Assembly (NCBI GenBank): GCA_963576735.1
Contig: OY755183.1
Span: 12,853,213 to 12,917,212, forward strand
Direction of reading: 5' to 3'
DNA: 64,000 nucleotides
Source of the DNA: Bedellia somnulentella
Taxonomy: Eukaryota > Arthropoda > Insecta > Lepidoptera > Bedelliidae
Below the pieces are notes generated by a model. The model did no database searches, was not told where the DNA came from, and saw only the letters and a list, made by a program, of their open reading frames with translations. Shown here in pieces: positions 44,234 through 54,573 of this stretch. The position numbers and the translations under genes were made by a program. Numbering within the stretch: the stretch's first letter is position 1; the number at the start of each line of letters is the position of its first letter.

Positions 44234-44762
44234 TTGTAGACGTGTGAGTGTGTATGTATCTTTCTTGTTTTAGAAGTCGAGCTTCAGGTCTACATGTTAA
44301 GGACTTGGTATTTCCGTCAATTTTTATTCACTCTGTCTGTAAGTATTTGATATTAAGATATTGAGAGTACTTTAATAGTGGAATTGCGACACCAGTGTGA
44401 CTTATAGTCGGATGTCGATTCGTAATGTGACAAACATAAAAGGAGAATCAATTTTTTACTCAACTGTGTCAATGGTCGATAATTTACGAACATGAATCAG
44501 AAATGGCCGTTTTTGTTGTCAATCAGGGACATCATTTACATGAATAAATTGTAAGTACTCACATAACTTTTGTGGTATCATTGATTGAATACAATGCAAT
44601 TTTCAGTGTTAATCCTTTTTTAAGGCTATGTTCCCATAATCAATAAACGGTGCCCTTTTGCTGTACTCTTGTTTTAAATTGTTGTTTGTAATTTAAATGC
44701 TCTTTATCATGATTTCACAATGCCTGCTATAATTTACACACAATAGTTTATTTATATACCTA
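44234..44762. other. AT-rich spacer
   Basis: Two donor-like GTAAGT sites on the plus strand (44340, 44550) have no credible exon before them. Confidence 0.4.
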
Positions 44763-45219
44763 CTAGCTTTTAACCGCGACTTTGTCCGCATAGAAAACTT
44801 ACTTTGACATAACCTCGCTACCACCATAACTCAAATCCTCACGACTCTGTTTGAGTCATCCTTATCAATTATAATAACCTAAACTACATGTATGAAATAG
44901 ATGGAATGAAAGTTGAAGAAGTTGCTTATAAGCTTATATCTCCTGAAAGTAATTTTCCCGTAAGAATCTCTGGTAATCCTGTAGTGATGTATCCTTTCAT
45001 CTATTAGAATCGAATTTGCAGTAGTTTCATACAATCTTAATTTTCCCATTATTTCTGATTCCGTAAGAATTTCAGCGAATCCTTTTCTAAGGGTTCATCT
45101 AATAAAAGCATTAAAGATGAATCTACCTGCCCAATTTTACTAGGTCCAGCCGTTGAGGCTGTGCGCTATCTGTTAGTGATTAAGTTAGTCAGTAATGGAA
45201 CAATTTTATATATAGGGAT
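44763..45219 (-). mobile_element. Helitron-like fragment, second family
   Basis: Begins with CTAG and the hairpin TTTAACCGCGACTTTGTCCG (3' end on the minus strand); contains GGTCCAGCCGTTGAGGCTG and GTTAGTCAGT, both typical of lepidopteran copies. Confidence 0.65.
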
Positions 45220-45259
45220 GAACAAAGTAATAGAAATAAATAAAGGAAAGAAAAATTTC

Positions 45260-45337
45260 GACACCGGCGGGGATCGAACCCGCGACCTCGGGTATACACC
45301 CCCGTCACTCTGTCAGTGCTCTCTGAGCTACAGTGTC
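45260..45337 (-). mobile_element. tRNA-like sequence, probably a SINE head
   Basis: The acceptor arm GACACTG / CGGTGTC pairs over 7 bp with one G-T, and the T arm GCGGG-TTCGATC-CCCGC is perfect. The D loop is only 3 nt and the anticodon arm is poor, so a functional tRNA is unlikely. Confidence 0.5.
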
Positions 45338-45399
45338 AAGGCCATTAGAATAGAATAAATTCTTCAATTATTTTTTTACTCAATATTATACCCAAAAAC

Positions 45400-45690
45400 T
45401 CAAACCCGTATATTCCCGAACGGACGGCAGAGGTACTAAGGTGATTGGTACCCACGTTTTGCTTGCACATACTGTGATAGGTATGTACCCACGTGATAGG
45501 GGGCAGGCCTATCGCTGATTTGTACTAATACACGTCACATGACTAATTAAAACATAGACAATCCCCACGATATGTTTTCCCTCTCGAATAACAACTGTGC
45601 TGTGATATATTAAACACACATAGGACTTAAGAAAATACTTACTGGTGTATACCGGACCCAGGATTGAAACCCACGTCTGTTTGTTATTAT
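45400..45690 (-). mobile_element. SINE-B, diverged
   Basis: 3' hairpin TTCCCGAACGGA degenerate; ACCCACGTTTTGCTTGCAC, GATAGGGGGCAGGCCTATCG and ACCGGACCCAGGATTGAAAC retained; tRNA-like head mostly lost. Confidence 0.75.
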
Positions 45691-45812
45691 TAAAATGACT
45701 CTAAGCTTTTATATCCAGAGCACAGAATCGCTTACTGTATAGAATTAAAAAATCTAAAGTCACGGGCACGTACCAGACGCCACTACTAATTTGTTGTTTT
45801 GTTATCTTTCAG

Positions 45813-45890
45813 TATCTACTATTTCATCCACTATGTTCAACGTTGGACGAGATGGTACATGAAGTCCATCAGCTGACATCTAATGACTGA
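45813..45890 (+). CDS. Candidate plus-strand terminal exon
   Basis: A strong acceptor TTGTTGTTTTGTTATCTTTCAG opens a frame YLLFHPLCSTLDEMVHEVHQ, LTSND, stop at 45888; a second phase gives IYYFIHYVQRWTRWYMKSIS, stop. The choice is open. AATAAA follows at 45917. No upstream exon found. Confidence 0.35.
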   Translation, partial: YLLFHPLCSTLDEMVHEVHQLTSND

Positions 45891-45916
45891 GACGATGAAA
45901 AAATTGATTGATTTTT

Positions 45917-45922
45917 AATAAA
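45917..45922 (+). promoter_or_regulatory. Candidate poly(A) signal
   Basis: AATAAA followed by TTTATTTTGTGTAC, 27 bases after the longer stop of the 45813 exon. Confidence 0.35.
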
Positions 45923-46230
45923 AGTTTATTTTGTGTACTTCGAAATATCTGATTTAAAACTTATTTTCAATAATTTTACTTCACATTATTTGCCATTGCT
46001 TTTTAAAATACTTTCTAGCTTCTTTCGTCGTCTTTAAAGCATTTCTGAAGTTCCTTCACTAATTGCAGTAGCTTGCACAAATCTCGGCATTTCCCTTAAG
46101 TTTAATAGTTAGAATTTCGTAAAAATATTTGCTAACGTCTTAATGACTACGATTAGCTGTCTGCTATCTTAATGCTGAAACAACGACTGCTCGTTACATA
46201 TAAACCAACCGATCGATGTAAGGTGAGCTA
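45923..46230. other. AT-rich spacer
   Basis: The minus strand is open for ~25 codons at 46018-46105 (CRDLCKLLQLVKELQKCF), ending in a stop, with a weak acceptor. Not called. Confidence 0.3.
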
Positions 46231-46245
46231 TAATTTAGTATTTAT

Positions 46246-46605
46246 ATATAAACATACATATACTCACGGCTATAAATCCCAAGAAGGGGTAGCCAGAGCT
46301 AAGGAATGATAAATTCCTCAGCCACTTTTGGAAAGTTGAGTGGGAAAAAGATAGCTAAATAAAGCTTTAGTATACATACATACATATACTCACGGCTATA
46401 AATCCCAAGAAGGGGTAGCCAGAGCTAAGGAATGATAAATTCCTCAGCCACTTTTGGAAAGTTGAGTGGGGAAAAGATGGTAAAGTAAAGGTTGTTGGTG
46501 ATGGGTCTCCAACCGCATCGCCCAAAAATCTCTTAAAAGCCCCAATACCGTTAGTCGCCTCTTACGTACACCCATCGGTAGAAACGGGGTAGTGTTATTC
46601 TACAC
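46246..46605 (-). mobile_element. Two 5'-truncated SINE-A copies in tandem
   Basis: 46250-46369 and 46377-46600 share their first ~115 bp almost exactly. TTTAGTAT occurs left of the first (46234), between them and right of the second, as if both used one target site or recombined through it. Confidence 0.8.
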
Positions 46606-46665
46606 TGCTTTAGGTTTAGTATTTATTTATCAAATATTGATAGTGTAGTTCATTTATACTTACTT

Positions 46666-47010
46666 ACTTATACTCACGCCCATTGTTCCCATTGGGGTAG
46701 GCAGAGACTATAGATCGCCACTATATACGATCCAGGCAAATCTCCCTTGCTTCAGTTACATTCGTCATTCTTCTCATACATGCTCTTTTATTCTCCATAC
46801 TTCGGACGCCGGCCTGAGCACACACTCTATTTGGTCCAGGTGGTTTGTCCTTCGTGGTCGTCCTCTACCCAAATTACCTTCCACATTGGCTCTATAGATC
46901 TCTTTCATCAATTCACTTTAATCCATCCTCTCTAAGTGCCCAAACCACCTTAACATTCCTTTCTCTATCTTGCACACTACGTCATCTTTCACACCTAAAC
47001 GTTCACGAAT
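46666..47010 (-). pseudogene. RTE-like LINE C-terminus, minus copy
   Basis: Antisense of the family: ACTCACGCCCATTGTTCCC, TTGGGGTAGGCAGAG, CATACATGCTCTTTTATTC, GTGTCTTCGTGGTCG-like and CCAAACCACCTTAACATTCC. The reading frame is broken. Confidence 0.8.
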
Positions 47011-47057
47011 TACACTATTTTTCACTCGCACAACCTTACGTTACATATATTTTATAC

Positions 47058-47306
47058 ATACATACATACATATACTCACGGCTGTAAATCCCTAGAAGGG
47101 GTAGCCAGAGCTAAGGAATTAGAAATTCCTCAGCCACTTTTGGAAATGTGAGTGGGGAAAAGATGGTAAAAATAAAGGTTGTTGGTGATGGGTCTTCAAC
47201 CGCATCGCCCAAAAATCCCTTAAAAGCCCCAATACCGTTAGACGCCTTTACGTACACCCACCGGAAGAAATGGCGTAGTGCTATTCTAAGCCGACACTAC
47301 ACAGCA
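47058..47306 (-). mobile_element. SINE-A with target-site duplication
   Basis: Full-length minus copy flanked by ATTTTATAC (47049-47057 and 47307-47315). It sits just beyond the LINE relic. Confidence 0.9.
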
Positions 47307-47417
47307 ATTTTATACTATACTATTAATATTTGAATTGATTCCTTTTATAGCTTTTGTAGGGCTCTTTAAATTTAAATGAAAAATGACCTTGTAAAGATTG
47401 TTGTCTGGACAAAAATT

Positions 47418-47508
47418 ATGAATAGAGATGAAGCTCGAGAGGTTTGTCAGGATCGTACAAAATGGTGCCCGTCAGTCTCCGTCTGCGCTATGGGGACTTT
47501 TGGTCTGA
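47418..47508 (+). mobile_element. RTE-like LINE 3' fragment
   Basis: GATGAAGCTCGAGAGGTTTG, CAGGATCGTACAAAATGG, then a degenerate GCTATGGGGACTTTTGG in place of CCAATGGGAAC. Confidence 0.65.
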
Positions 47509-47516
47509 GTATTCAT

Positions 47517-47784
47517 TTGCTGTGTAGTGTCGGCTTTGCTGTGTAGTGTCGGCTTAGAATAGCACTATCCCATTTCTTCCGGTGGGTGTTCGTAAGAGGC
47601 GACTAACGGTATTGGGGCTTTTGAGGGATTTTTGGGCGATGCGTTTGGAGACCCATCACCAACAACCTTTATTTCACCATCTTTTCCCCACGCAACTTCC
47701 AAAGGTGGCTGAGGAATGTCTCATTCCCTAGCTCTGGCTACCCCTTCAAGGGATTTATAGCCGTGAATATATGTTTGTATGTAT
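47517..47784 (+). mobile_element. SINE-A with duplicated head
   Basis: The 19 bp head unit TTTGCTGTGTAGTGTCGGC is present twice (47516-47534, 47535-47553). Flanking GTATTCAT (47509-47516, 47785-47792) is the duplication. The element lies in the tail of the preceding LINE relic. Confidence 0.9.
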
Positions 47785-47792
47785 GTATTCAT

Positions 47793-48277
47793 AGAATGCA
47801 CATTTACACACACGCGCACACATTTTGATAGTAAAAGCTACTTATTAAATTTCAACATCTGAGAAAATTTCAGCTATTTAACTATAACGGTTCTAGGATA
47901 TAATTCGGTGACAGACAAATGGACTGACATAGAAGTCTCAAAAGGGTCACGTTTTACCTTTTTGGTGACGAGACCAAAAACAGAAAATTCTTGATATAAA
48001 TTAGCTTAGGTTATGAACGCGTTGCATATCGCATCATGAAAAATTACTGTCAATTGTCCCTTCACAACCACTGACCAAACCATACCTAATTATGTGTATC
48101 CGTGATGCCATGTCCTCTATAATGCAATCGATTGCACATTGCTGGTTCGATTGTCAAGGCTTAGAAAGGATTCCAATTTACTTGATCGGTTACCATGATA
48201 CTTTTTGCAATGTTTCAAAGCATTCATTATATGCATCGTATCAATTGATAGACACTGCAGCTTTAAAGTATTGAAGA
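47793..48277. other. Spacer with repeat scraps
   Basis: 47880-47985 (CGGTGACAGACAAATGGACTG, GGGTCACGTTTTACC) resembles a LINE 3' UTR common in Lepidoptera. No gene is supported. Confidence 0.4.
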
Positions 48278-48370
48278 TGTGCAATAGCACATAATCCATT
48301 TCTTCTCGTGGGTGCCCTAAGAGTAAACTAAGGGTATTGGGGCTTTTTAAGTGTTTGTTAGCTGAAAGGC
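48278..48370 (+). mobile_element. SINE-A head, diverged
   Basis: CAATAGCACATAATCCATTT, CTTCTCGTGGGTG, GGGTATTGGGGC. 3' half absent. Confidence 0.5.
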
Positions 48371-48556
48371 CCAAAGGCCATCTAAGCCTATTTTTGAGAG
48401 TCAATTAATGGTAGTAATAAAGATTTATATTAGTATAGTAGGTGAAGTTTTATATTATCTTTTATGATAAAAGAAGTTTAGTATCACAAGTCGTTATGCT
48501 TAAAATATGTTATTCCAAAACAAACTTATATACAGTACAGCGTATTATATCAGTTA

Positions 48557-48675
48557 TCTATACTTATAATAAATCTGTAGAGAGGTCAATTCTGTACATG
48601 AAATATATTTTCAAAATAACCATCAGGTGGTGATTAGGGGTCGATACTGATGCCAAAAATGCAATCAGTAAAATT

Positions 48676-48725
<50 letters not shown>

Positions 48726-49544
48726 GGTTTGTATGTTCCTTATGGAAACAAAAACTACTCGACGGATTTTAACGAAACTTGGTACAATTATTCTTCATAC
48801 TCCTGCGCAGGTTTTTGTATACTTTCCAGCAGAGAAAAAAAGGGGAATTTTGGGAAATTTGGGGAAAACGGGAGAAGTTGCTCCATTTTTTAAGCTTCCG
48901 TCGCGTGTGCAGCCTCAATGGTTAAACTTACATAGAAATCATGTGTGACGGAAATATTCTTCATAAAATTATCTAAAAAAAAATACTCAACAGTGTATGT
49001 CTATCTTTTACGGTTGACTCACAATAACACGTGTAATTCCTGATAGCTTAGCAGTTCGGAACATTCTGATTATATTTGTTTACTCTTACGTTTGTAAACC
49101 TCTCACTCATCCCTAATATAAAAAAGGTAACATTATTACCTATTCAATAAAAAAAGAATCATAGAAATCGGTAGAGAAACACTGAAATTATACATAAAAT
49201 AAGCCATCGCGCCCGTGACCAAAACCGAATCGTTACTAATTTACATATAACCATACTAGATGGCGCCAGTAGTTGCATCCTACAACACGTAATGATTTAT
49301 TTTTTAGATTGTTATAAATACTTCATAGCGTTTTATTCCAAAATTTGCCATTAAACGGAAATACTGAACCGTTCATTAAAGCGCATTAAAAATCACCAAA
49401 CTACACTGCTTAGGGAGTGCTATAAATTTAATAAATTGAAAACATTGCGCTGAATTTCACAATGCTTGAGCAGTGACTGAAGAAAGAAACCCCAGATATT
49501 TAAAAAAACAACGCTACCCGTGCGAAGCTGGGACGATCCACTAG
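48557..49544 (+). mobile_element. Helitron-like element, copy H4
   Basis: Full-length 988 bp, preceded by A (TTA|TCTATACTTATAATAA) and ending CGATCCACTAG before T. Long (GTCT)n tract at 48680-48723. The 3' hairpin CCCGTGCGAAGCTGGG lies 10 bp from the end. A 71-codon frame inside is not a gene. Confidence 0.85.
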
Positions 49545-49894
49545 TACTATATAAAGTTTATGCAATATTTGTAATGTCACACTAAATAAGGATGAAAAAA
49601 AAAGCGACTATAGGTAAAGGTGCTTCCGTTACTAGTGTTGTACAGTTGACCACATTAAGCTGTCACTTTTATTTAATTTAATTTTAATTGATATAAATTC
49701 AATTAAATTTTTGTTCATGGCATCGTATAATCCTCAGATCGATCAGTAAAGCTATTTTCACTGTATGCTAGGTGAAAACACTTCCTAGTTAATTATGATC
49801 AGGCACGATTGCCTATCATGAATTTATGGGTATTTAAATCTCAGGCTACATAAAATTTAAGGATTTAAGTAAAATATATCGAATCGAGTTGGAC
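49545..49894. other. AT-rich spacer
   Basis: Nothing recognised. Confidence 0.5.
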
Positions 49895-49990
49895 CTACAT
49901 GTTTCTTTGTGAATGTCACTGGAAGCCGATGGATGAGGGCAGCACAGGACCGGTCGTTGTAAAGATCTTTGAGGAAGGTATAAGTCCACC
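49895..49990 (+). mobile_element. LINE C-terminal fragment, second family
   Basis: GTCACTGGAAGCCGATGGAT, GAGGGCAGCACAGGACCGG: encodes WKPMDEGSAQDRS, a typical ending of lepidopteran LINE proteins. MITE-2 follows at once. Confidence 0.6.
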
Positions 49991-49997
49991 AGGCCGC

Positions 49998-50128
49998 CTA
50001 GCACGAGCGCTATTTTACCGTCACAATATCGGTTAGAATGAGATGACAGTATACGATATTAAGGAAGTACGAAAGAGATGGTTGTTTTATACCACGCGAT
50101 ATCTAGTTAAAAGGTCGCTCGTATTAGC
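49998..50128. mobile_element. MITE-2, copy 3
   Basis: CTAGCACGAGCGCTATTTTACCG at the left, GTCGCTCGTATTAGC at the right; core as in copy 1. Confidence 0.7.
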
Positions 50129-50130
50129 AA

Positions 50131-50988
50131 TGCTGTTCATCTATTGAATGATGATGATCATAGAATAGTACAGGTATATAGATAGTAGATAGAAGGGTCC
50201 AGGTATGGGCTAAGGCACAATTTCGACAAAGTACAATTTAGGCTGGACTATGTTTGTTTGTTGTGTCATATACGGTATTCTAATTGGTTGAATATAATTG
50301 CTGTGTTTGCCTGTATCTCTCTAATTATACGCGGTATGTGGAGTTGTAATTAAATACATTCAGTTTGTAGTCTCGATGGCGACAGATTACTACTACGCTT
50401 TAGAATCCTGCTTGTTACAACATTTTAGAATCATTACTATTACCTCATTAAAGCACAGTAATTACTGTCAAAATATGGTATCGTTTGGGGCAGAGGTTCT
50501 AATCCTTGTTTATACAACGAGAAATAGAATCACCAAGAAATAGAATATCCATAGAATAAACATATTTTTATGCCAGAACAACGTATTCACGTGACAAACA
50601 GCAGATCTATCGTCACTTTGTACAGACACATTTAGTAGTATTACTATATATATTACTATACTTAATACGTGCTATTACTCATTCATGAGTGTTTCCTAAC
50701 GATATATTCAGCTCACTATTAGTAACATTGGTAAAATAAAATTCCTCAATCACTTTTGTAAGTTAACTGAGGAAGTCAAGTATCGTTCGTAAATATATCG
50801 TAAGTAAATATTTTAGAAGCTAATAATCTAACCAATTTGTTTAACTTATACATCTAAAGGGGTACAGGTTATCCTTTATTGTTCTCCTTATTCATATGTA
50901 ATAAAAGTGTAACTATATCAACTGTCTTTATTAGAAATACTCGTATATTATCAAAGTAATGGAAGTATACATGAGTTATATTGTTACG
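50131..50988. other. Spacer with a degraded SINE-B
   Basis: 50475-50720 retains CAGAGGTTCTAATCC, CGTATTCACGTGAC and GTGTTTCCTAACGA of a minus SINE-B. No gene seen. Confidence 0.4.
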
Positions 50989-50989
50989 T

Positions 50990-51488
50990 TCAGTACCCCA
51001 CGTTTTGCTTGCACAGTGTACTCACGGTGTAAAGGGGCGGGCCTATGGCCGTTTTTTACAGTGACATGACTAATTAAAACTTGCCATGCCAACAAACAGT
51101 CATGTGGGTTTCCTCACGATGAATTCTTGCAACGCAACCATGATAAATTAACCACACATACTTTCATATTGCTGTGTAGTGTCGGCTTAGAATAGCACTA
51201 CCCCATTTCTTCAGGTATTGGGGCTTTTAAGGGATTTTTGAGCGATGCGGTTGGAGACCCATCACATACAACCTTTATTTTACCATCTTTTCCCCACTCA
51301 ACTTTCCAAACGTGGCTGAGGAATTTCGAATTCCTTAGCTCTGGCTACCCCTTTTAGGGATTTATAGCCGTGAGTATATGTATGTATGTACTGTCTTTAG
51401 AAAAGACAAATGGGTGTAGGCCCGACCAGGGATTTGAACCCTCATCATCTGCACGACAAGCGGTGGTATACCCACTGAGCTATCACGG
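50990..51488 (-). mobile_element. SINE-B split by SINE-A
   Basis: 50990-51160 and 51391-51488 are the two halves; the second carries the tRNA-like head (GGGATTTGAACC, CACTGAGCTATCACGG). The break falls in CACACATATGTCTTT. Confidence 0.85.
51171..51390 (+). mobile_element. SINE-A inside SINE-B, with a small deletion
   Basis: Complete ends, but ~35 bp of the head region are missing (CATTTCTTCAGGTATTGG). No clean duplication was found; ten extra bases (CTTTCATATT) precede it. Confidence 0.88.
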
Positions 51489-51688
51489 CTAGCAATACGG
51501 TGAGAAAATAACAAATATGATTAAATAATCCTCAATAAAAGAAATCACCAATTTCAATCGATAATGCAAGGTAAAATGTTCATTGAGTTATCATATCAAA
51601 CATTCGGTTTGTTTCAATTCATATTACTTATGTGCTAATTACATACAACAATCAACCATACCAAAAGAAAGAAAACTGTCTAAGACAT

Positions 51689-51948
51689 AAAAAACATAAC
51701 ATAATACAAACGTTCACGCCGTTTATCCCCGGAGGGGTTGGCAGAGGTACCAATACTTCTGAACTCACGTGGCAGCGCCATCTAGTGTCCAGAGAAGGTA
51801 CCCACGTTTTGCTTAGACAGTATACTCACGTGATAGGGGGCAGGCCTATCGCCGTTTTGTACGAATACACTGTCACATGACTAAGTACAACTCAGCCATG
51901 TGGGTTTCCTCACGATGTTTTCCCTCACCGTTAACAAACATGATAAAT
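51689..51948 (-). mobile_element. SINE-B, 5'-truncated, with target-site duplication
   Basis: Flanked by TGTCTAAGACAT (51677-51688 and 51949-51960). The tRNA-like head is missing, so it was truncated on insertion, as LINE-driven copying predicts. Confidence 0.9.
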
Positions 51949-51960
51949 TGTCTAAGACAT

Positions 51961-52246
51961 CTCGACGCAATAATACCCAATAGGAATTAATTACAATTAT
52001 ATAATTAAAAGTGATGGGATCAAAGATTGAAATACCTCATTGTATTGTGATGACACTAATTCCATCAAGGCATGCTTTCATTGATCCGAAGCAAGATAAA
52101 ACAGTTAGACAATGATATAATAATTACGTTAAGTGTTTGTGCACGATTCTTTTACGAAGCTTTCATGATTTAATTACATGCAACCTTTTTGTTTAATTAA
52201 AAAACATTGACACTTTATTTATGCAGAAGACGGAAGTGATCTTACG
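51961..52246. other. AT-rich spacer
   Basis: Nothing recognised. Confidence 0.5.
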
Positions 52247-52450
52247 ATCACCCATGGGAAGTAATGGAATAGTGCTATTCTAAGCCGACACTACGCTTTT
52301 TGGGCGATGCGGTTAGAGACCCATCACCAATAACATTTATTTTACGATCTTCTTCCCACAACAACCAAAATTGGCTGAAAAATTTCCTGATTCTGAAGCT
52401 CTGCCTGCCCCTTTTAGGGTTTTATAGCCGTGAGTATATGTATGTATATA
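52247..52450. mobile_element. SINE-A with inverted head (5' inversion)
   Basis: 52247-52293 is the head in minus orientation (CACCCATGGGAAG ... CTAAGCCGACACTAC); 52294-52450 is the body in plus orientation (TTTTTGGGCGATGCGG ... TATAGCCGTGAG). About 30 bp of consensus are missing at the joint. Confidence 0.85.
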
Positions 52451-52679
52451 TGTAGGGAAGTGGTTGGTTCTATCAAATATTCAAATACTTCTTGAATTCT
52501 GTCATTTCTTACGCATGACCTGATAACTCAATGGAAAAGTGACTGCCTAAAAAACAAAAAGCCCTGGAAATCGGTGGGAATCGAACTTTTATTTTATTTT
52601 ATTTAACTTTTATTTTACCCCTTGTTACTGTGTAACTAATAGCTACAAATTCTTAAATGTACCACAGCTTCCAGTCAGA

Positions 52680-52840
52680 AATCCGTAAACAACTTATGGA
52701 AGTTGAGGGGCAATAAAATGTCCTCAGCGGACAAATGTGGATGGGTCTTCAACCGCATCACCAAATAATCCCTTAAAGCTAGTTGCCTCATACGACACCC
52801 TTATGGAAAGAAACGGGTGAGTGCTATTGTAAACCAACAA
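52680..52840 (-). mobile_element. SINE-A, diverged
   Basis: CAACTTATGGAAGTTGAGG, GGGTCTTCAACCGCATCACC, CGACACCCTTATGG. Tail lost. Confidence 0.6.
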
Positions 52841-53389
52841 AACACACAAACGCGCTGTGTATCGCCTTTGTGTGTTTTCAAAATTCATTTAAGCTTGTTC
52901 ACTATGAATGGAAACATGGTGAGAATTGATTTGTGTTTTTGTTCTTGTTTATGTTTTTGATCAATATTGTTAACGATGAAGGAAACATCGTAAACGAAAC
53001 CACATGCTTATATCTCTAAAACAAGGCTAGCTCATTTTGCGTAAGTACTCAGGTAAAATTACATGTCATTTTCAGAATGCTTTTGTCACTCCGTTGGCGA
53101 TTTACGGTGAGAAATTGCGGGAATTATATACTGCACATTTTACCTTAAGTAGGTAGTACACGACTTGGAAATAGGGTACTAGAGAAAATTAACGTTTTGT
53201 ATGATAAGGTCACTTAGACTGAGTTGGCTTATATATCACATTATACTTTCACTTGGTACTATTTATTCCCTTTCTATTACGAAGTGTAATATCCTCTTTA
53301 CTGCGCTATCATATTTTTTGTTTGCATAATTCAGTATACTATAAAACACCCGCATATATAAAAATTGTTTTCATGAATGATTCGTAGAT
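52841..53389. other. Spacer
   Basis: SINE-B-like GTTAACGATGAAGGAAACATCG near 52970. A 31 bp plus segment (53076-53106) has good AG and GT borders but all three phases are open. No gene called. Confidence 0.35.
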
Positions 53390-53602
53390 TGCCCTTTGGC
53401 TTTGAATAGCACTACCCCATTTGTTTCCGTGGGCTAAGGGTGTTTGGGCGATGCGGTTGGAGACCCATCACCAACCATTGTACTTTACAAAGTTTTGCCC
53501 CCCCCACCCTTCATAAGTTGCTGAGGGATTTCTCACTATTCGCTCTGTCTACCCCTTTCAAGGGATTTATAGCCGTGAGTATATGTATGTATGTATGTAT
53601 AA
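53390..53602 (+). mobile_element. SINE-A, internally shortened
   Basis: TTGGCTTTGAATAGCACTAC ... GATGCGGTTGGAGACCC ... ATAGCCGTGAGTATATG and TATG repeats. Confidence 0.8.
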
Positions 53603-53779
53603 AAGATTAGTATCTTATTACGGAAACCCCGATTTTATTATGTATGAATTGCTATTATATTTCTTTGTAAGTCAATATTTAAGGTCAATCACGATCTGCG
53701 AATCTAAGTCAGGCGATACAATGGCAATGTACGTACTATACATTTGCTATATTTACTTAAGTACATATTTAAATATATT

Positions 53780-54014
53780 GCCGTGAGTGCCGGCTCAGAA
53801 TGTCACTACCCCTTTCTACCCAAGGGCGTCAAAAGAGCCGACTAAGGGTATGGGGCTTTTTTATGTGGTTTTTGGGCGATGCGGTTAAAAACCCATCACC
53901 AATGATACTAAATTTATAATATCTTGTCCCCTATCATTTTCCAAACGTGGCTGAGGAGTTCCTAGCTCTAAAGCTCTGGCTTCCCCTTTTTGGGATTTAT
54001 GACCGTGAGTATAA
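53780..54014 (+). mobile_element. SINE-A, TGTCACTACC subfamily
   Basis: Head GCCGTGAGTGCCGGCTCAG, CTTTCTACCCAAGGGCG, tail TTTATGACCGTGAGTATAAT. Confidence 0.82.
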
Positions 54015-54573
54015 TACTTTATTTTAAATGATACACCACATTTCAGATTGAATATAATGAATAATAAAATTGATTACTCGAAAAAATACATATAGACAAT
54101 GACGCCGTTATTAAACGGCGTAATTCCCAATAGGATCGGCAGAAGTTGCTACTTTTTTTTCTTTCTCAACATAGGATACAATTTCGTAATTTTCAGAGTA
54201 CTAATTTTGCTTTTAAACTGAATGTTTAATCACTTGCATAATCTAAATGTCAAGAATAACTGTTTATTACTTCTAAATGACCGCATCGGAACTATTAAAT
54301 AAGGATAAAACACCATTCTTGATGATGATTATAAAGCGGAGGTACCGTTAATATCATGGGTAGATTTGTATACACGATATAAGCAAAGTGTGACTTTTAA
54401 AACTTTTTAAAATACCACCACCGTCTTACGGCAAAATTATGTTTGTTTATGTTACCGAGTGAGAAATAGTGTTATTCGTGAAAAGCAACTGATTAACGAT
54501 TAATTTAAAACTTTGACGTTCAAAAAATGTTAGTATTTAAATTTATTTTGAAAAATAAACTTTTTGACTTTTT
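54015..54573. other. AT-rich spacer
   Basis: ACGCCGTTATTAAACGGCGT (54100-54121) is a short perfect hairpin within a LINE-tail relic. No gene supported. Confidence 0.4.

Noticed and set aside
45260..45337. tRNA gene
   Set aside because: Acceptor and T arms pair, but the D loop is only 3 nt and no proper anticodon arm forms. SINE head is more likely.
48117..48404. 95-codon minus-strand gene
   Set aside because: Starts inside an antisense SINE-A head and has no conserved motif.
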